This document shows positions 8,986 to 15,062 of a DNA stretch of 24,698 nucleotides, in pieces; within the stretch, counting starts at the first letter, position 1; each line of letters starts with the position of its first letter. The notes below the pieces were generated by a model, which had not been told where the DNA came from, made no database searches, and saw only the letters and a list, made by a program, of their open reading frames with translations. The stretch covers positions 1 through 24,698 of the forward strand of contig JAFSOM010000171.1 in the NCBI GenBank assembly GCA_017447005.1. The letters run 5' to 3'. This DNA is from Oscillibacter sp. Its GTDB lineage: Bacteria > Bacillota > Clostridia > Oscillospirales > Oscillospiraceae. A program made the translations under genes and the position numbers.

Positions 8986-9014
8986 ATTATAGTGCAAATG
9001 CACACTTTTGTCAA
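8986..9014 (-). promoter_or_regulatory. Consensus sigma-A promoter of the fructan operon
   Basis: Minus-strand TTGACA (9009-9014) and TATAAT (8986-8991) are both perfect matches, with a 17-bp spacer (8992-9008). A perfect 12-bp inverted repeat fills most of the spacer. A promoter this strong needs a repressor to be inducible, and a LacI-family gene is divergently encoded next door. Confidence 0.92.
8992..9003. promoter_or_regulatory. Candidate repressor operator in the spacer of the fructan promoter
   Basis: GTGCA-AA-TGCAC is a perfect inverted repeat with a 2-bp centre, placed between -35 and -10, where bound repressor would exclude RNA polymerase. It lacks the central CG common in LacI-family operators. 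A second palindrome, ATGCGCAT (8980-8987), which does have a central CG, overlaps the -10 box and is a rival candidate. Confidence 0.5.
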
Positions 9015-9040
9015 TGCATTTTTACCGCTAAAACGCATTT

Positions 9041-9054
9041 TGTAAAGCGTTACA
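9041..9054. promoter_or_regulatory. Candidate LacI-family operator upstream of the fructan promoter
   Basis: TGTAAAGCGTTACA is palindromic at 12 of 14 positions. It lies about 27 bp upstream of the -35 box of the transporter operon and about 92 bp before the lacI -35 box. The other strand reads TGTAACGCTTTACA. It resembles cre/LacI-type sites but its centre is GC, one step off the CcpA cre consensus, so the binding protein is uncertain. Confidence 0.45.
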
Positions 9055-9145
9055 AATACGCATTTAAAAATTGTGAAAAAAAGAGAATTTATCATGGAAG
9101 CGCGTTTCTTGAACATGATTTTGCGCGATTTTTTGGCGGTTTGAT

Positions 9146-9173
9146 TTGACAAATCCCCTTTTCATGATATAAT
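9146..9173 (+). promoter_or_regulatory. Consensus promoter of the lacI-yesL operon
   Basis: TTGACA (9146-9151) and TATAAT (9168-9173) are perfect, with a 16-bp spacer and an extended TGA before the -10. The transcript would start near 9180 and carry a leader of about 90 nt before the ATG at 9270. The leader contains CTGTC/GACAG (9216-9230 region) and TGACA-TT-TGTCA inverted repeats. Confidence 0.9.
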
Positions 9174-9241
9174 GTAAATAGGTATGTTATACAAAGTCGG
9201 GACGTTGTTGTGTCTGTCGTCCTGACAGGCGTAAATTCACG

Positions 9242-9253
9242 TGACATTTGTCA
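9242..9253. promoter_or_regulatory. Perfect 12-bp inverted repeat in the lacI leader
   Basis: TGACA-TT-TGTCA lies 8 bp before the AAGGAGG ribosome site of lacI. It has the same layout and the same CA-TT-TG centre as the repeat inside the fructan promoter spacer. It could be an autoregulatory operator or an RNA hairpin close to the ribosome site. Confidence 0.4.
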
Positions 9254-9269
9254 AGAAAAGGAGGCGACC

Positions 9270-10328
9270 ATGAAGAAAAAAGTTACGATTCAGGATATTG
9301 CGGATGAACTCGGCGTCTCCAGAAATACCGTCTCCAAGGCAATCAACAACTGTTCCGGCCTTGCCGACGCCACAAGAGAGAGAATCCTGCAAAAAGCCGT
9401 GGAAATGGGCTATAAGCAGTTCTCCTATTTCAATACCATTTCCGGCGTTTCCGCGTCCCTGAACTTTCCCCGCGAAGCCGGAGGCGGACGGGAAATCGCG
9501 CTCTTAAGCGCAAAATACTTAAGCCATTCCCATTTCGCGTCGCTTATGCTGGACAGGTTTCAGCAGGAAGTTTCGGAGTTGGGCTATACCATGAACACGC
9601 ACCGCATTCGGGAGGAGCATTTGCAAAACCGCATTCTTCCCGCGACGTTCAGTCCGGAACGCGCCGCCGCGATTCTCTGCGTGGAAGTCTTTGACCGCCC
9701 TTACGCGGAAATGATTTGCGCGCTCGGCCTTCCCACGCTCTTTGTGGACGCCCCCGCCGTTTTTTGTCAAGGCCTTCTACCCGCTGACCACCTCTATATG
9801 GAAAATACGGCGGAAATCAGCAAATTTGTCGGCCAGATGTTGCGGCGCGGAAAGAAACGTATTGGCTTTGTGGGAGATTATCGCCATTGCCAGTCATTTT
9901 TTGAGCGTTATACCGCGTTCCGCGCCACGATGCTGTTGAACAAAGCGCCCGTTGATGAATCGCAGTGCGTCAGGAGCAACGAGTCGGAGGAGATTAAAGC
10001 GCGGATTCAAAGCATGAAGGAACTGCCGGACATCTTCCTGTGCGCCAACGACTTTATCGCGCTGGACGTTTTGCAGGCCTTGCGCGACATCGGAAAGTCC
10101 GTGCCGGGGGACGTGTGGCTGTGCGGCTTTGACGATTCCCCGGAATCCCGCCTCATTTCGCCGCCGCTGACGACTGTCCATATCCATACGCAGATTATGG
10201 CCTTTTCCGCCGTACAGCTTCTGCTCTCCAGAATCAAGGAGCCGAATCTGGACTACCGAACCATCGTCACGCAAACCGACCTCATCTTACGGGAATCCAC
10301 GGGCGACAAACCGGAGGACAATCCATGA
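9270..10328 (+). CDS. LacI-family transcriptional regulator
   Basis: The product is 352 residues from the ATG at 9270 (MKKKVTIQDIADELG); AAGGAGGCGACC directly precedes it. A longer frame to 9210 has no ribosome site. Residues 3-50 are a LacI-type helix-turn-helix (VTIQDIADELGVSRNTVSKAIN). The hinge region reads MGYKQFSYF, less canonical than the usual GYxPNxxAR. The rest is a periplasmic-binding-protein-like effector domain with FVGDY, FLCANDFIALDVLQALRDIG, WLCGFDDSPESRLISPPLTTVHI. It probably senses a sugar or fructan breakdown product and controls the divergent fructan operon and its own. Effector identity is inferred. Its stop overlaps the next start as ATGA. Confidence 0.92.
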   Translation: MKKKVTIQDIADELGVSRNTVSKAINNCSGLADATRERILQKAVEMGYKQFSYFNTISGVSASLNFPREAGGGREIALLSAKYLSHSHFASLMLDRFQQEVSELGYTMNTHRIREEHLQNRILPATFSPERAAAILCVEVFDRPYAEMICALGLPTLFVDAPAVFCQGLLPADHLYMENTAEISKFVGQMLRRGKKRIGFVGDYRHCQSFFERYTAFRATMLLNKAPVDESQCVRSNESEEIKARIQSMKELPDIFLCANDFIALDVLQALRDIGKSVPGDVWLCGFDDSPESRLISPPLTTVHIHTQIMAFSAVQLLLSRIKEPNLDYRTIVTQTDLILRESTGDKPEDNP

Positions 10329-11122
10329 AACTCTTTTCCTATGAAAGTCCGTTCAGTCAGACCTTGTTGAAACTCGCCTATAGTTGCTACCTGAATCTTC
10401 TGTGGGTTGTCTGCTGTATTCCTGTCTTTACGGTTGGCGCCTCTACGACGGCGTTGTATTCCGTCACGCTGAAAATCGTCCAAGAACGGGAAAACAGTCT
10501 GACGCGGCAATTTTTCAAAGCCTTCCGGGAGAATTTCCGTCAGGCTACCGTCCTATGGCTGATTCTCCTCGGCGTCGGACTGTTCCTCGCCGGAGACGGC
10601 TATATTCTGTATCACCTGTTCCGGGTTTCGCGTGGGGCCGCCGCCGTATTCTGGACGCTCATTTCCGCGCTGGTCATCGCCGCCTCTATCGCCTACGTCA
10701 TTGTCCTGATGTACGTATTCCCGCTGACCGCAAGCGTCGTCAATACCGACTGGGCCATGCTGAAAAACTCCTTCTTTATCGGGACGCATTATCTTTTCTG
10801 CACGATTCTGACCGCCGCCATTCATTTCGCCATGTTTTACGTCGCGGTCAGCCTGTTTACGCCCGTCCTGATTTTCGGGGAGGGATTATGCGCCCTGTTG
10901 AGTTCGTATCTGCTCTCGGGGGTCATCCGCGCCTGTTCCTTTGACCCGGCGGCGCGGGAGGCCGTCAGCGCCGGGGACGCGCAAGGCCCGGAAAATGACG
11001 CAAGCATACAAGGCCCGGAAAACGGCGGGGACGCGCAAGGCGTCGAAAGCGACGGGAGCGGTCAAGGCGCGGAAAACGACGCAAACGCGCAAGAACCGGA
11101 AAGCGGCGGGGAAACCTTATGA
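10325..11122 (+). CDS. YesL-like (DUF624) membrane protein with an acidic repeat tail
   Basis: The 265-residue protein starts MKLFSYESPFSQTLLKLAYSCYLNLLWVVCCIPVFTVGASTTALY, characteristic of the YesL/DUF624 family. About five or six membrane segments cover residues 15-210. The family is common beside sugar-binding proteins and polysaccharide loci in Firmicutes, but no biochemical function is established. Residues 220-264 are an odd extension made of five 9-residue repeats such as QGPENGGDA, absent from typical family members as I know them. Translation is coupled to lacI by ATGA and to the next gene by ATGA. Confidence 0.85.
   Translation: MKLFSYESPFSQTLLKLAYSCYLNLLWVVCCIPVFTVGASTTALYSVTLKIVQERENSLTRQFFKAFRENFRQATVLWLILLGVGLFLAGDGYILYHLFRVSRGAAAVFWTLISALVIAASIAYVIVLMYVFPLTASVVNTDWAMLKNSFFIGTHYLFCTILTAAIHFAMFYVAVSLFTPVLIFGEGLCALLSSYLLSGVIRACSFDPAAREAVSAGDAQGPENDASIQGPENGGDAQGVESDGSGQGAENDANAQEPESGGETL
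10982..11116 (+). repeat. Five in-frame 27-bp repeats in the YesL-like gene
   Basis: Units begin at 10982, 11009, 11036, 11063 and 11090, each starting with a CAA (Gln) codon. They encode QGPENDASI, QGPENGGDA, QGVESDGSG, QGAENDANA and QEPESGGET. The units are degenerate, so the expansion is older than that in the secreted GH32. The array ends two codons before the end of the gene. Confidence 0.9.
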
Positions 11123-11733
11123 AACTGACAGCGCAAGAGCGCGCCGACAACTGGAAGGCCTTCCGCCGTATGAGCGCGGCGCAAAAAGCGGATTATATCT
11201 TTTCCTACTACAAACTGCCGATTGTCCTGACGCTTCTCTTTGCCTATATCCTGTGCTATGGGCTTTACCGGCATTTCACCCGGAAGGAAGTCCTGTTATA
11301 TGTCGCCTGCGCGAATGTAGTCGTCAGCGAAGAGACGGCGGAGGCGCTGTCGGAGGGCTTTGTGCGTCATTCCGGGGAAGATGTCCGAAAGTGTGAGGTA
11401 TCCTTATATCAGACGCTGTATCTCTCCGAAAATCCCACCCTCGCAAATCATGAGTACGCCTACGCCTCGCGCTTAAAACTGCTCGCCGCGATAGACGCCG
11501 AACAGCTCGATGTTGTCCTGATGAATCAAGAGGCGTATGACTTTCTTTCCGAAAAAGAATACCTTGCGGACATTGCGTATCAAACATATCAAACGAACGC
11601 CGTGGACGTTTCGCGCTTTCCTGTCTTTCGGGACGCCGGGTTTACGGACGCCGTCTTTTTAGGCGTGATTCCGAACAGTCCGCGCATGTCCGCCGCGCTG
11701 GAATATATCGCGTATCTGGAATCCGGCGGTTAG
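11119..11733 (+). CDS. Unrecognised single-pass membrane protein coupled to the YesL-like gene
   Basis: The 204-residue product is not assigned to a family. A charged cytoplasmic N-terminus (1-30) is followed by one membrane helix (about 33-50) and a soluble domain of about 150 residues. That domain alternates short hydrophobic strands and helices, for example VLLYVACANVV, EALSEGFVRHSG and LLAAIDAEQLDVVLMNQEAYDFL. The last is reminiscent of a lobe of solute-binding proteins, but this is a weak resemblance. The N-in, C-out topology is inferred from the positive residues before the helix. It overlaps the YesL-like gene by ATGA, so the two products probably act together in the membrane. Confidence 0.8.
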   Translation: MKLTAQERADNWKAFRRMSAAQKADYIFSYYKLPIVLTLLFAYILCYGLYRHFTRKEVLLYVACANVVVSEETAEALSEGFVRHSGEDVRKCEVSLYQTLYLSENPTLANHEYAYASRLKLLAAIDAEQLDVVLMNQEAYDFLSEKEYLADIAYQTYQTNAVDVSRFPVFRDAGFTDAVFLGVIPNSPRMSAALEYIAYLESGG

Positions 11734-11788
11734 CGTTTTGCGGATGAGGCGGACGCGGCTCCGGACACAAAAGTTAGGGCGGCGCTCC

Positions 11789-11858
11789 CGCGTATAGGAG
11801 AACGCTTTCTCCGATATTTAAAACGCGTACAGGAGAACGCTTTCTCCGATATTTAAAA
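11789..11858. repeat. Two abutting 35-bp direct repeats, each with a palindrome
   Basis: Copies 11789-11823 and 11824-11858 differ at one base. Each contains GGAGAACGCTTTCTCC, palindromic at 14 of 16 positions, and ends in GATATTTAAAA. They finish 16 bp before the ATG of the next gene. Centre-to-centre spacing is 35 bp, a little over three helical turns. As DNA they look like paired operators; as RNA each could make a 6-bp stem. No clear promoter was found in the 141-bp gap. Confidence 0.75.
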
Positions 11859-11874
11859 GAGGAAGGAAACCAGT

Positions 11875-12954
11875 ATGAAACGTGCGACAGGAACAAAGCG
11901 TCTATGGCGGATAGCGCTGGGCATTGCGGCGGCGGCGCTGTGCGCGGCGGGCGTATACGTGGGATATGTCTTTCTGAGCTACTCCCGGATTCCGGACTTT
12001 CAGACGCTGACCCCTGACGGAAACGCGACGGAATCGGCGTCGATTGGCGAAGAATATACCGCGGTATCCTATAACATAGGTTTCGGCGCCTATACGCCGG
12101 ATTTTACGTTTTTCATGGACGGCGGCTCGGAAAGTTGGGCCGCGTCGAAAGAAAGCGTTATCGCGTGCGTACAGGGCGCGGCGGAAACCGCGTTGTCCTT
12201 TGCCCCGGACATCGTCCTGTTCCAAGAAGTAGACACGGACTCCACGCGCAGTTATCACGTGAACGAGGAGGAACTGATTACCGCCGTCTTTCCCGATTAC
12301 GACAGCGTCGCGGCGGTGAATTACCATTCGCCTTTCCTGATGTACCCGCTCCTACAGCCTCACGGCGCGTCGAACGCCTGTCTGCTGACGGAAAGCGCGT
12401 TTGACATTGTCTCGGCGCTCCGGCGCAGTCTCCCGATTGCCTCCGGTCTGAAAAAGTTTCTGGACCTTGACCGCTGTTACTCCGTCGCACGGATTCCGAT
12501 TGAGAACGGAAAAGAGCTTATCGTCATCAACGCCCACCTGTCCGCCTACGGCACAGACGCCAGTCAGGGCGGGGCGCAGTTGGAGACGCTCTTCGCGGAT
12601 ATGGCGGCGGAATACGAAAAAGGCAATTATGTCATCTGCGGCGGCGATTTCAACCATGATTTCCCCGGAAATTCCAGAGAGGCGCTTAATCCCGGCACAG
12701 AACGCATTTATAGCTGGTGTCAGCCTCTCCCCGCCGAACTCTTGCCCGACGGCTTTTCCCTGTGCGTCGATTACCCGGAACTGGTCGCCTCCACACGGAA
12801 TACGGACATCCCCTATGGCCCGGACAGTTTTACCGTCATTCTGGACGGCTTCATCATCTCGGACAATGTGCTGTGCAAAGATACGCGGATAGCCGATACC
12901 GGATTCCTTTACAGTGACCATAATCCCGTATTATTGCGTTTTGTCCTTCAGTAA
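11875..12954 (+). CDS. Membrane-anchored or secreted endonuclease/exonuclease/phosphatase (EEP) family protein
   Basis: The 359-residue product starts with a positively charged segment and one hydrophobic helix (about 11-35), a signal anchor or uncleaved signal. The EEP fold signatures are in order: SYNIGF (N67), LFQEVD (metal-binding E118), NAHLSAY (H221), GGDFNHDF (D258, N260) and SDHNPV (D348, H349). All core catalytic residues are present. The family includes metal-dependent nucleases, phosphodiesterases and sphingomyelinase-like enzymes; the substrate cannot be read from the sequence. AGAGGAAGGAAACC precedes the ATG. The preceding gene ends 141 bp upstream, so it may be a separate unit governed by the 35-bp repeats. 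A terminator follows at 12986. Confidence 0.88.
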   Translation: MKRATGTKRLWRIALGIAAAALCAAGVYVGYVFLSYSRIPDFQTLTPDGNATESASIGEEYTAVSYNIGFGAYTPDFTFFMDGGSESWAASKESVIACVQGAAETALSFAPDIVLFQEVDTDSTRSYHVNEEELITAVFPDYDSVAAVNYHSPFLMYPLLQPHGASNACLLTESAFDIVSALRRSLPIASGLKKFLDLDRCYSVARIPIENGKELIVINAHLSAYGTDASQGGAQLETLFADMAAEYEKGNYVICGGDFNHDFPGNSREALNPGTERIYSWCQPLPAELLPDGFSLCVDYPELVASTRNTDIPYGPDSFTVILDGFIISDNVLCKDTRIADTGFLYSDHNPVLLRFVLQ

Positions 12955-12985
12955 GCGCAACGGCGCCGGGACGCTTCCGTAACGC

Positions 12986-13031
12986 AATAAAAAAAACCGC
13001 TCCGGCGTTCTCCCGTCGGGCGGCTTTTATT
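12986..13031. terminator. Bidirectional rho-independent terminator
   Basis: A GC-rich stem based on CCGC...CCGG against CCG...GCGG is flanked by an A8 tract on the left and CTTTTATTA on the right. It can end the EEP gene on the plus strand and the 80-residue gene on the minus strand, where eight consecutive T follow the stem. The two genes converge on it. Confidence 0.85.
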
Positions 13032-13047
13032 ATCCGTATGCTCTTTG

Positions 13048-13290
13048 TTATTCCGCATTCCGCGATTTCTTTCTCTCCGTCTCTATCGCCGCGTTGACTT
13101 CCCGCGCCATAATGAACGGCAATATGTCGGCGTAATCCTCTTGCAGACGGGCAAAACGGCTTAGGCTTTTCGTGTTCTCAAGTTCACGAAACAACGCCTC
13201 CCGCGCCTCCTCATAGCTCATGTTTTCATTGAACGGATTTTTATGCACCGCAATCACGCTTTCATCGCTTGTAAATTTCCGTGCCGTCAT
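13048..13290 (-). CDS. Small hypothetical protein, own transcription unit
   Basis: The 80-residue product is not recognised. It is soluble and highly charged, probably helical from about residue 24 (MSYEEAREALFRELENTKSLSRFARLQEDYADILPFIMAREVNAAIETERKKSR). No ribosome site of quality precedes the ATG at 13290; GGCGAAAGCGA is the best available. Evidence that it is real: a candidate extended -10 promoter upstream (13369-13397), a foldable leader, a strong terminator directly after the stop, and no competing gene. Its shape would fit a small regulator or an antitoxin-like protein, but no partner gene is adjacent. Confidence 0.6.
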   Translation of the reverse strand: MTARKFTSDESVIAVHKNPFNENMSYEEAREALFRELENTKSLSRFARLQEDYADILPFIMAREVNAAIETERKKSRNAE

Positions 13291-13312
13291 TCGCTTTCGC
13301 CAATTTGGAAGG

Positions 13313-13348
13313 CCTTTGACAAACGGATAACGGCATTAACCGTCAAGG
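13313..13348 (-). promoter_or_regulatory. Foldable leader of the 80-residue gene
   Basis: In minus-strand RNA, CCUUGAC (13348-13342) pairs with GUCAAAGG (13320-13313) with one bulge. Inside it GGUUAA pairs with UUAUCC with one mismatch around a UGCCG loop. It lies between the predicted transcript start (near 13362) and the ATG. No known riboswitch is recognised. The rest of 13291-13700 holds the promoter below, a hairpin at 13661 and otherwise nothing I can assign. Confidence 0.35.
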
Positions 13349-13368
13349 CGCCCTTCTAAAACGGCGTC

Positions 13369-13397
13369 ATTATATCACGGCGCGGCGCTGTACGCAA
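13369..13397 (-). promoter_or_regulatory. Candidate promoter of the 80-residue gene
   Basis: The -10 is a perfect TATAAT (13369-13374) preceded by TGA, an extended -10. A weak -35, TTGCGT, sits 17 bp upstream (13392-13397). The extended -10 can compensate for a poor -35. The predicted leader is about 70 nt. Confidence 0.6.
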
Positions 13398-13660
13398 GCG
13401 AAAAGCGGCGCGGAAACGTCAAAAATACGCGGCGCGTCTTGCGCAAAGCGCCGTATGCGTCAGCGCGTCGGGCAAGCGGCCTGATTCCGGCGGAAGCGCG
13501 TTTCGGAAATGGAAAAAAATCCCGTTTCGGACGATTCAAGGGCGCGGACGGAGAAAATTTAAAACTTTTTTAATATTCCGCGTCTTGTTCCTTAACATTC
13601 TTCTGGTATCTTATTCCCTGCAAGAGACAAGAACTTCTTTTCATCCAATCTTCCAAACAG

Positions 13661-13705
13661 CGAACGGGATTGACTTTAGCAGTCAGTCCCGTTCGTTGTT
13701 TTACG
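13661..13705. terminator. Hairpin terminator beyond mtaB
   Basis: Arms 13661-13675 and 13681-13695 pair over 15 bp with a 5-nt loop. In plus-strand RNA one pair is a U-G wobble; in minus-strand RNA the same pair is an A-C mismatch. TTGTTTT follows on the plus strand and TGTTTGG on the minus. It most simply ends mtaB, whose stop is at 13701-13703, but it is slightly better as a plus-strand terminator. Confidence 0.6.
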
Positions 13706-15059
13706 GCGTTTGATTGGATTCCGCGCTCGTCTCATCCGCGCCGTCAGGCTCAATCTCGCCGCGCAAACGCTCCCCGTCGCTGGATACAATCCGCGCAAAC
13801 CGGATTTGGTTATGCAAATCCGTCCCCGACGCATATACGTCGGCGTAATTCGGCGCGTGTCCGCGGAACAGCCCGTCGCGCTCCTGTTCAAACAGTACTT
13901 CGTACCGCCGCCCCACGCAACCCGCCAAATATTCCGCCCGCATTTCCTCCGCGACGGCCTTCGCCCGCGCCGCCCGCGCTTCCTTCACCGCTTTCTCTAT
14001 CTGCGACATCTCCGCCGCCGGGGTTCCCGGTCGTACCGAATACGGGAAGATGTGCATTCGCGCAAAGCCGCATTCACGGATAAACGCCAACGTCCGTTCA
14101 AATTCCGCTTCGGTTTCGCCCGGGAATCCGGTAATCAGGTCGGTCGTCAGCGCCGGACGGTCAAAGTATTCGCGCAACAGCGTTACGGATTCCCGATACC
14201 GCGCCGTGTCGTAACGCCGCCGCATACGCTTCAAGGTCTCGTCGCAACCGCTTTGCAAGGACAAATGAAACTGCGGACATAAATTCGGTATTCCTGATAA
14301 ACGCTGACAGAAATCCTCCGTCACCGTGCGCGGCTCCAGACTGCCCAAGCGTATCCGGACGCCCGGAACCGCGCCGCATATCGCTTCCGTCAAGTCGGTC
14401 AACGTCTGTCCGGTTCGCAAGTCCCGCCCCCATGACGAAATCTCGATTCCCGTCAGCACAATTTCCCTGACGCCGTCCGCGGCGAGTTCCCGCGCCTGCC
14501 GTACCGCCTCCGGCAACGGCTCCGAACGTACCGGACCCCGCGCATACGGGATAATGCAGTAGGAACAGAAATTATTACAGCCGTCCTCCACCTTTAACAT
14601 GGCCCTTGTGCGTCCGGACAGTCCCCCGGCGGGCAAGCGCTCAAATTCCCGCCGTTCCCGCGCATAGTCCAAGGCCTCGACCGCCGTCACGGTTTCGCCG
14701 TCCCGCGCACGTCCAGCCCGTTCCGCTACCGCCTGTTCCAACAGCGCGATAAACCCGGTACGGTCGCCGCTGCCCGCTATCAGGTCTACGCCCAGCGCCC
14801 GCACATCCTCCGGGGCCGTCTGCGCGTAACAGCCGCACACCGCTACCACCGCGTCCGGATATTCCCGCCTCACGCGCCGGATAACCTGCCGGGACTTCTG
14901 TCCACTGACCGCCGTCACCGAACACGTATTGATAACATACGCGTCCGCCTCCCGCGAAAAATCCGTCACGATATGTCCGCGCTCCGTGAGCAGTTTTTCC
15001 ATGGCCTGCGTCTCGTACTGGTTCACCTTACATCCCAAGGTGTAAATCGCCGCTCTCAT
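13701..15059 (-). CDS. mtaB: tRNA (t6A37) methylthiotransferase MtaB
   Basis: The 452-residue product is a radical-SAM methylthiotransferase converting N6-threonylcarbamoyladenosine at tRNA position 37 to the 2-methylthio form. The N-terminal domain has the three cluster cysteines C10 (YTLGCKVNQYE), C46 (NTCSVT) and C77 (GCYAQ). The radical-SAM motif CNNFCSYC spans 161-168, followed by IPYARGPVRS, and a TRAM-like C-terminal domain ends the chain. The GCKVNQYE and AVSGQKSRQ forms point to MtaB rather than MiaB or RimO. The ATG at 15059 lies 3 nt after the icd stop and has no Shine-Dalgarno sequence, so translation is probably coupled to icd. Confidence 0.92.
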   Translation of the reverse strand: MRAAIYTLGCKVNQYETQAMEKLLTERGHIVTDFSREADAYVINTCSVTAVSGQKSRQVIRRVRREYPDAVVAVCGCYAQTAPEDVRALGVDLIAGSGDRTGFIALLEQAVAERAGRARDGETVTAVEALDYARERREFERLPAGGLSGRTRAMLKVEDGCNNFCSYCIIPYARGPVRSEPLPEAVRQARELAADGVREIVLTGIEISSWGRDLRTGQTLTDLTEAICGAVPGVRIRLGSLEPRTVTEDFCQRLSGIPNLCPQFHLSLQSGCDETLKRMRRRYDTARYRESVTLLREYFDRPALTTDLITGFPGETEAEFERTLAFIRECGFARMHIFPYSVRPGTPAAEMSQIEKAVKEARAARAKAVAEEMRAEYLAGCVGRRYEVLFEQERDGLFRGHAPNYADVYASGTDLHNQIRFARIVSSDGERLRGEIEPDGADETSAESNQTP

Positions 15060-15062
15060 GAT

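Noticed and set aside
8893..9003. Longer N-terminus for the first permease gene
   Set aside because: The extension would place the start codon upstream of the predicted transcript start, over the promoter spacer, and lacks a ribosome site; the ATG at 8892 has an excellent one.
9041..9054. Canonical CcpA cre site
   Set aside because: The centre is GC rather than CG on both strands, one position off the cre consensus; kept only as a LacI-type palindrome.
11789..11858. CRISPR remnant
   Set aside because: Only two directly abutting copies with no spacer and no cas genes; better explained as duplicated operator or leader element.
13291..13700. Riboswitch or T-box in the gene-poor gap
   Set aside because: No conserved T-box, SAM, TPP or similar core could be recognised; only a simple leader stem and a terminal hairpin were seen.
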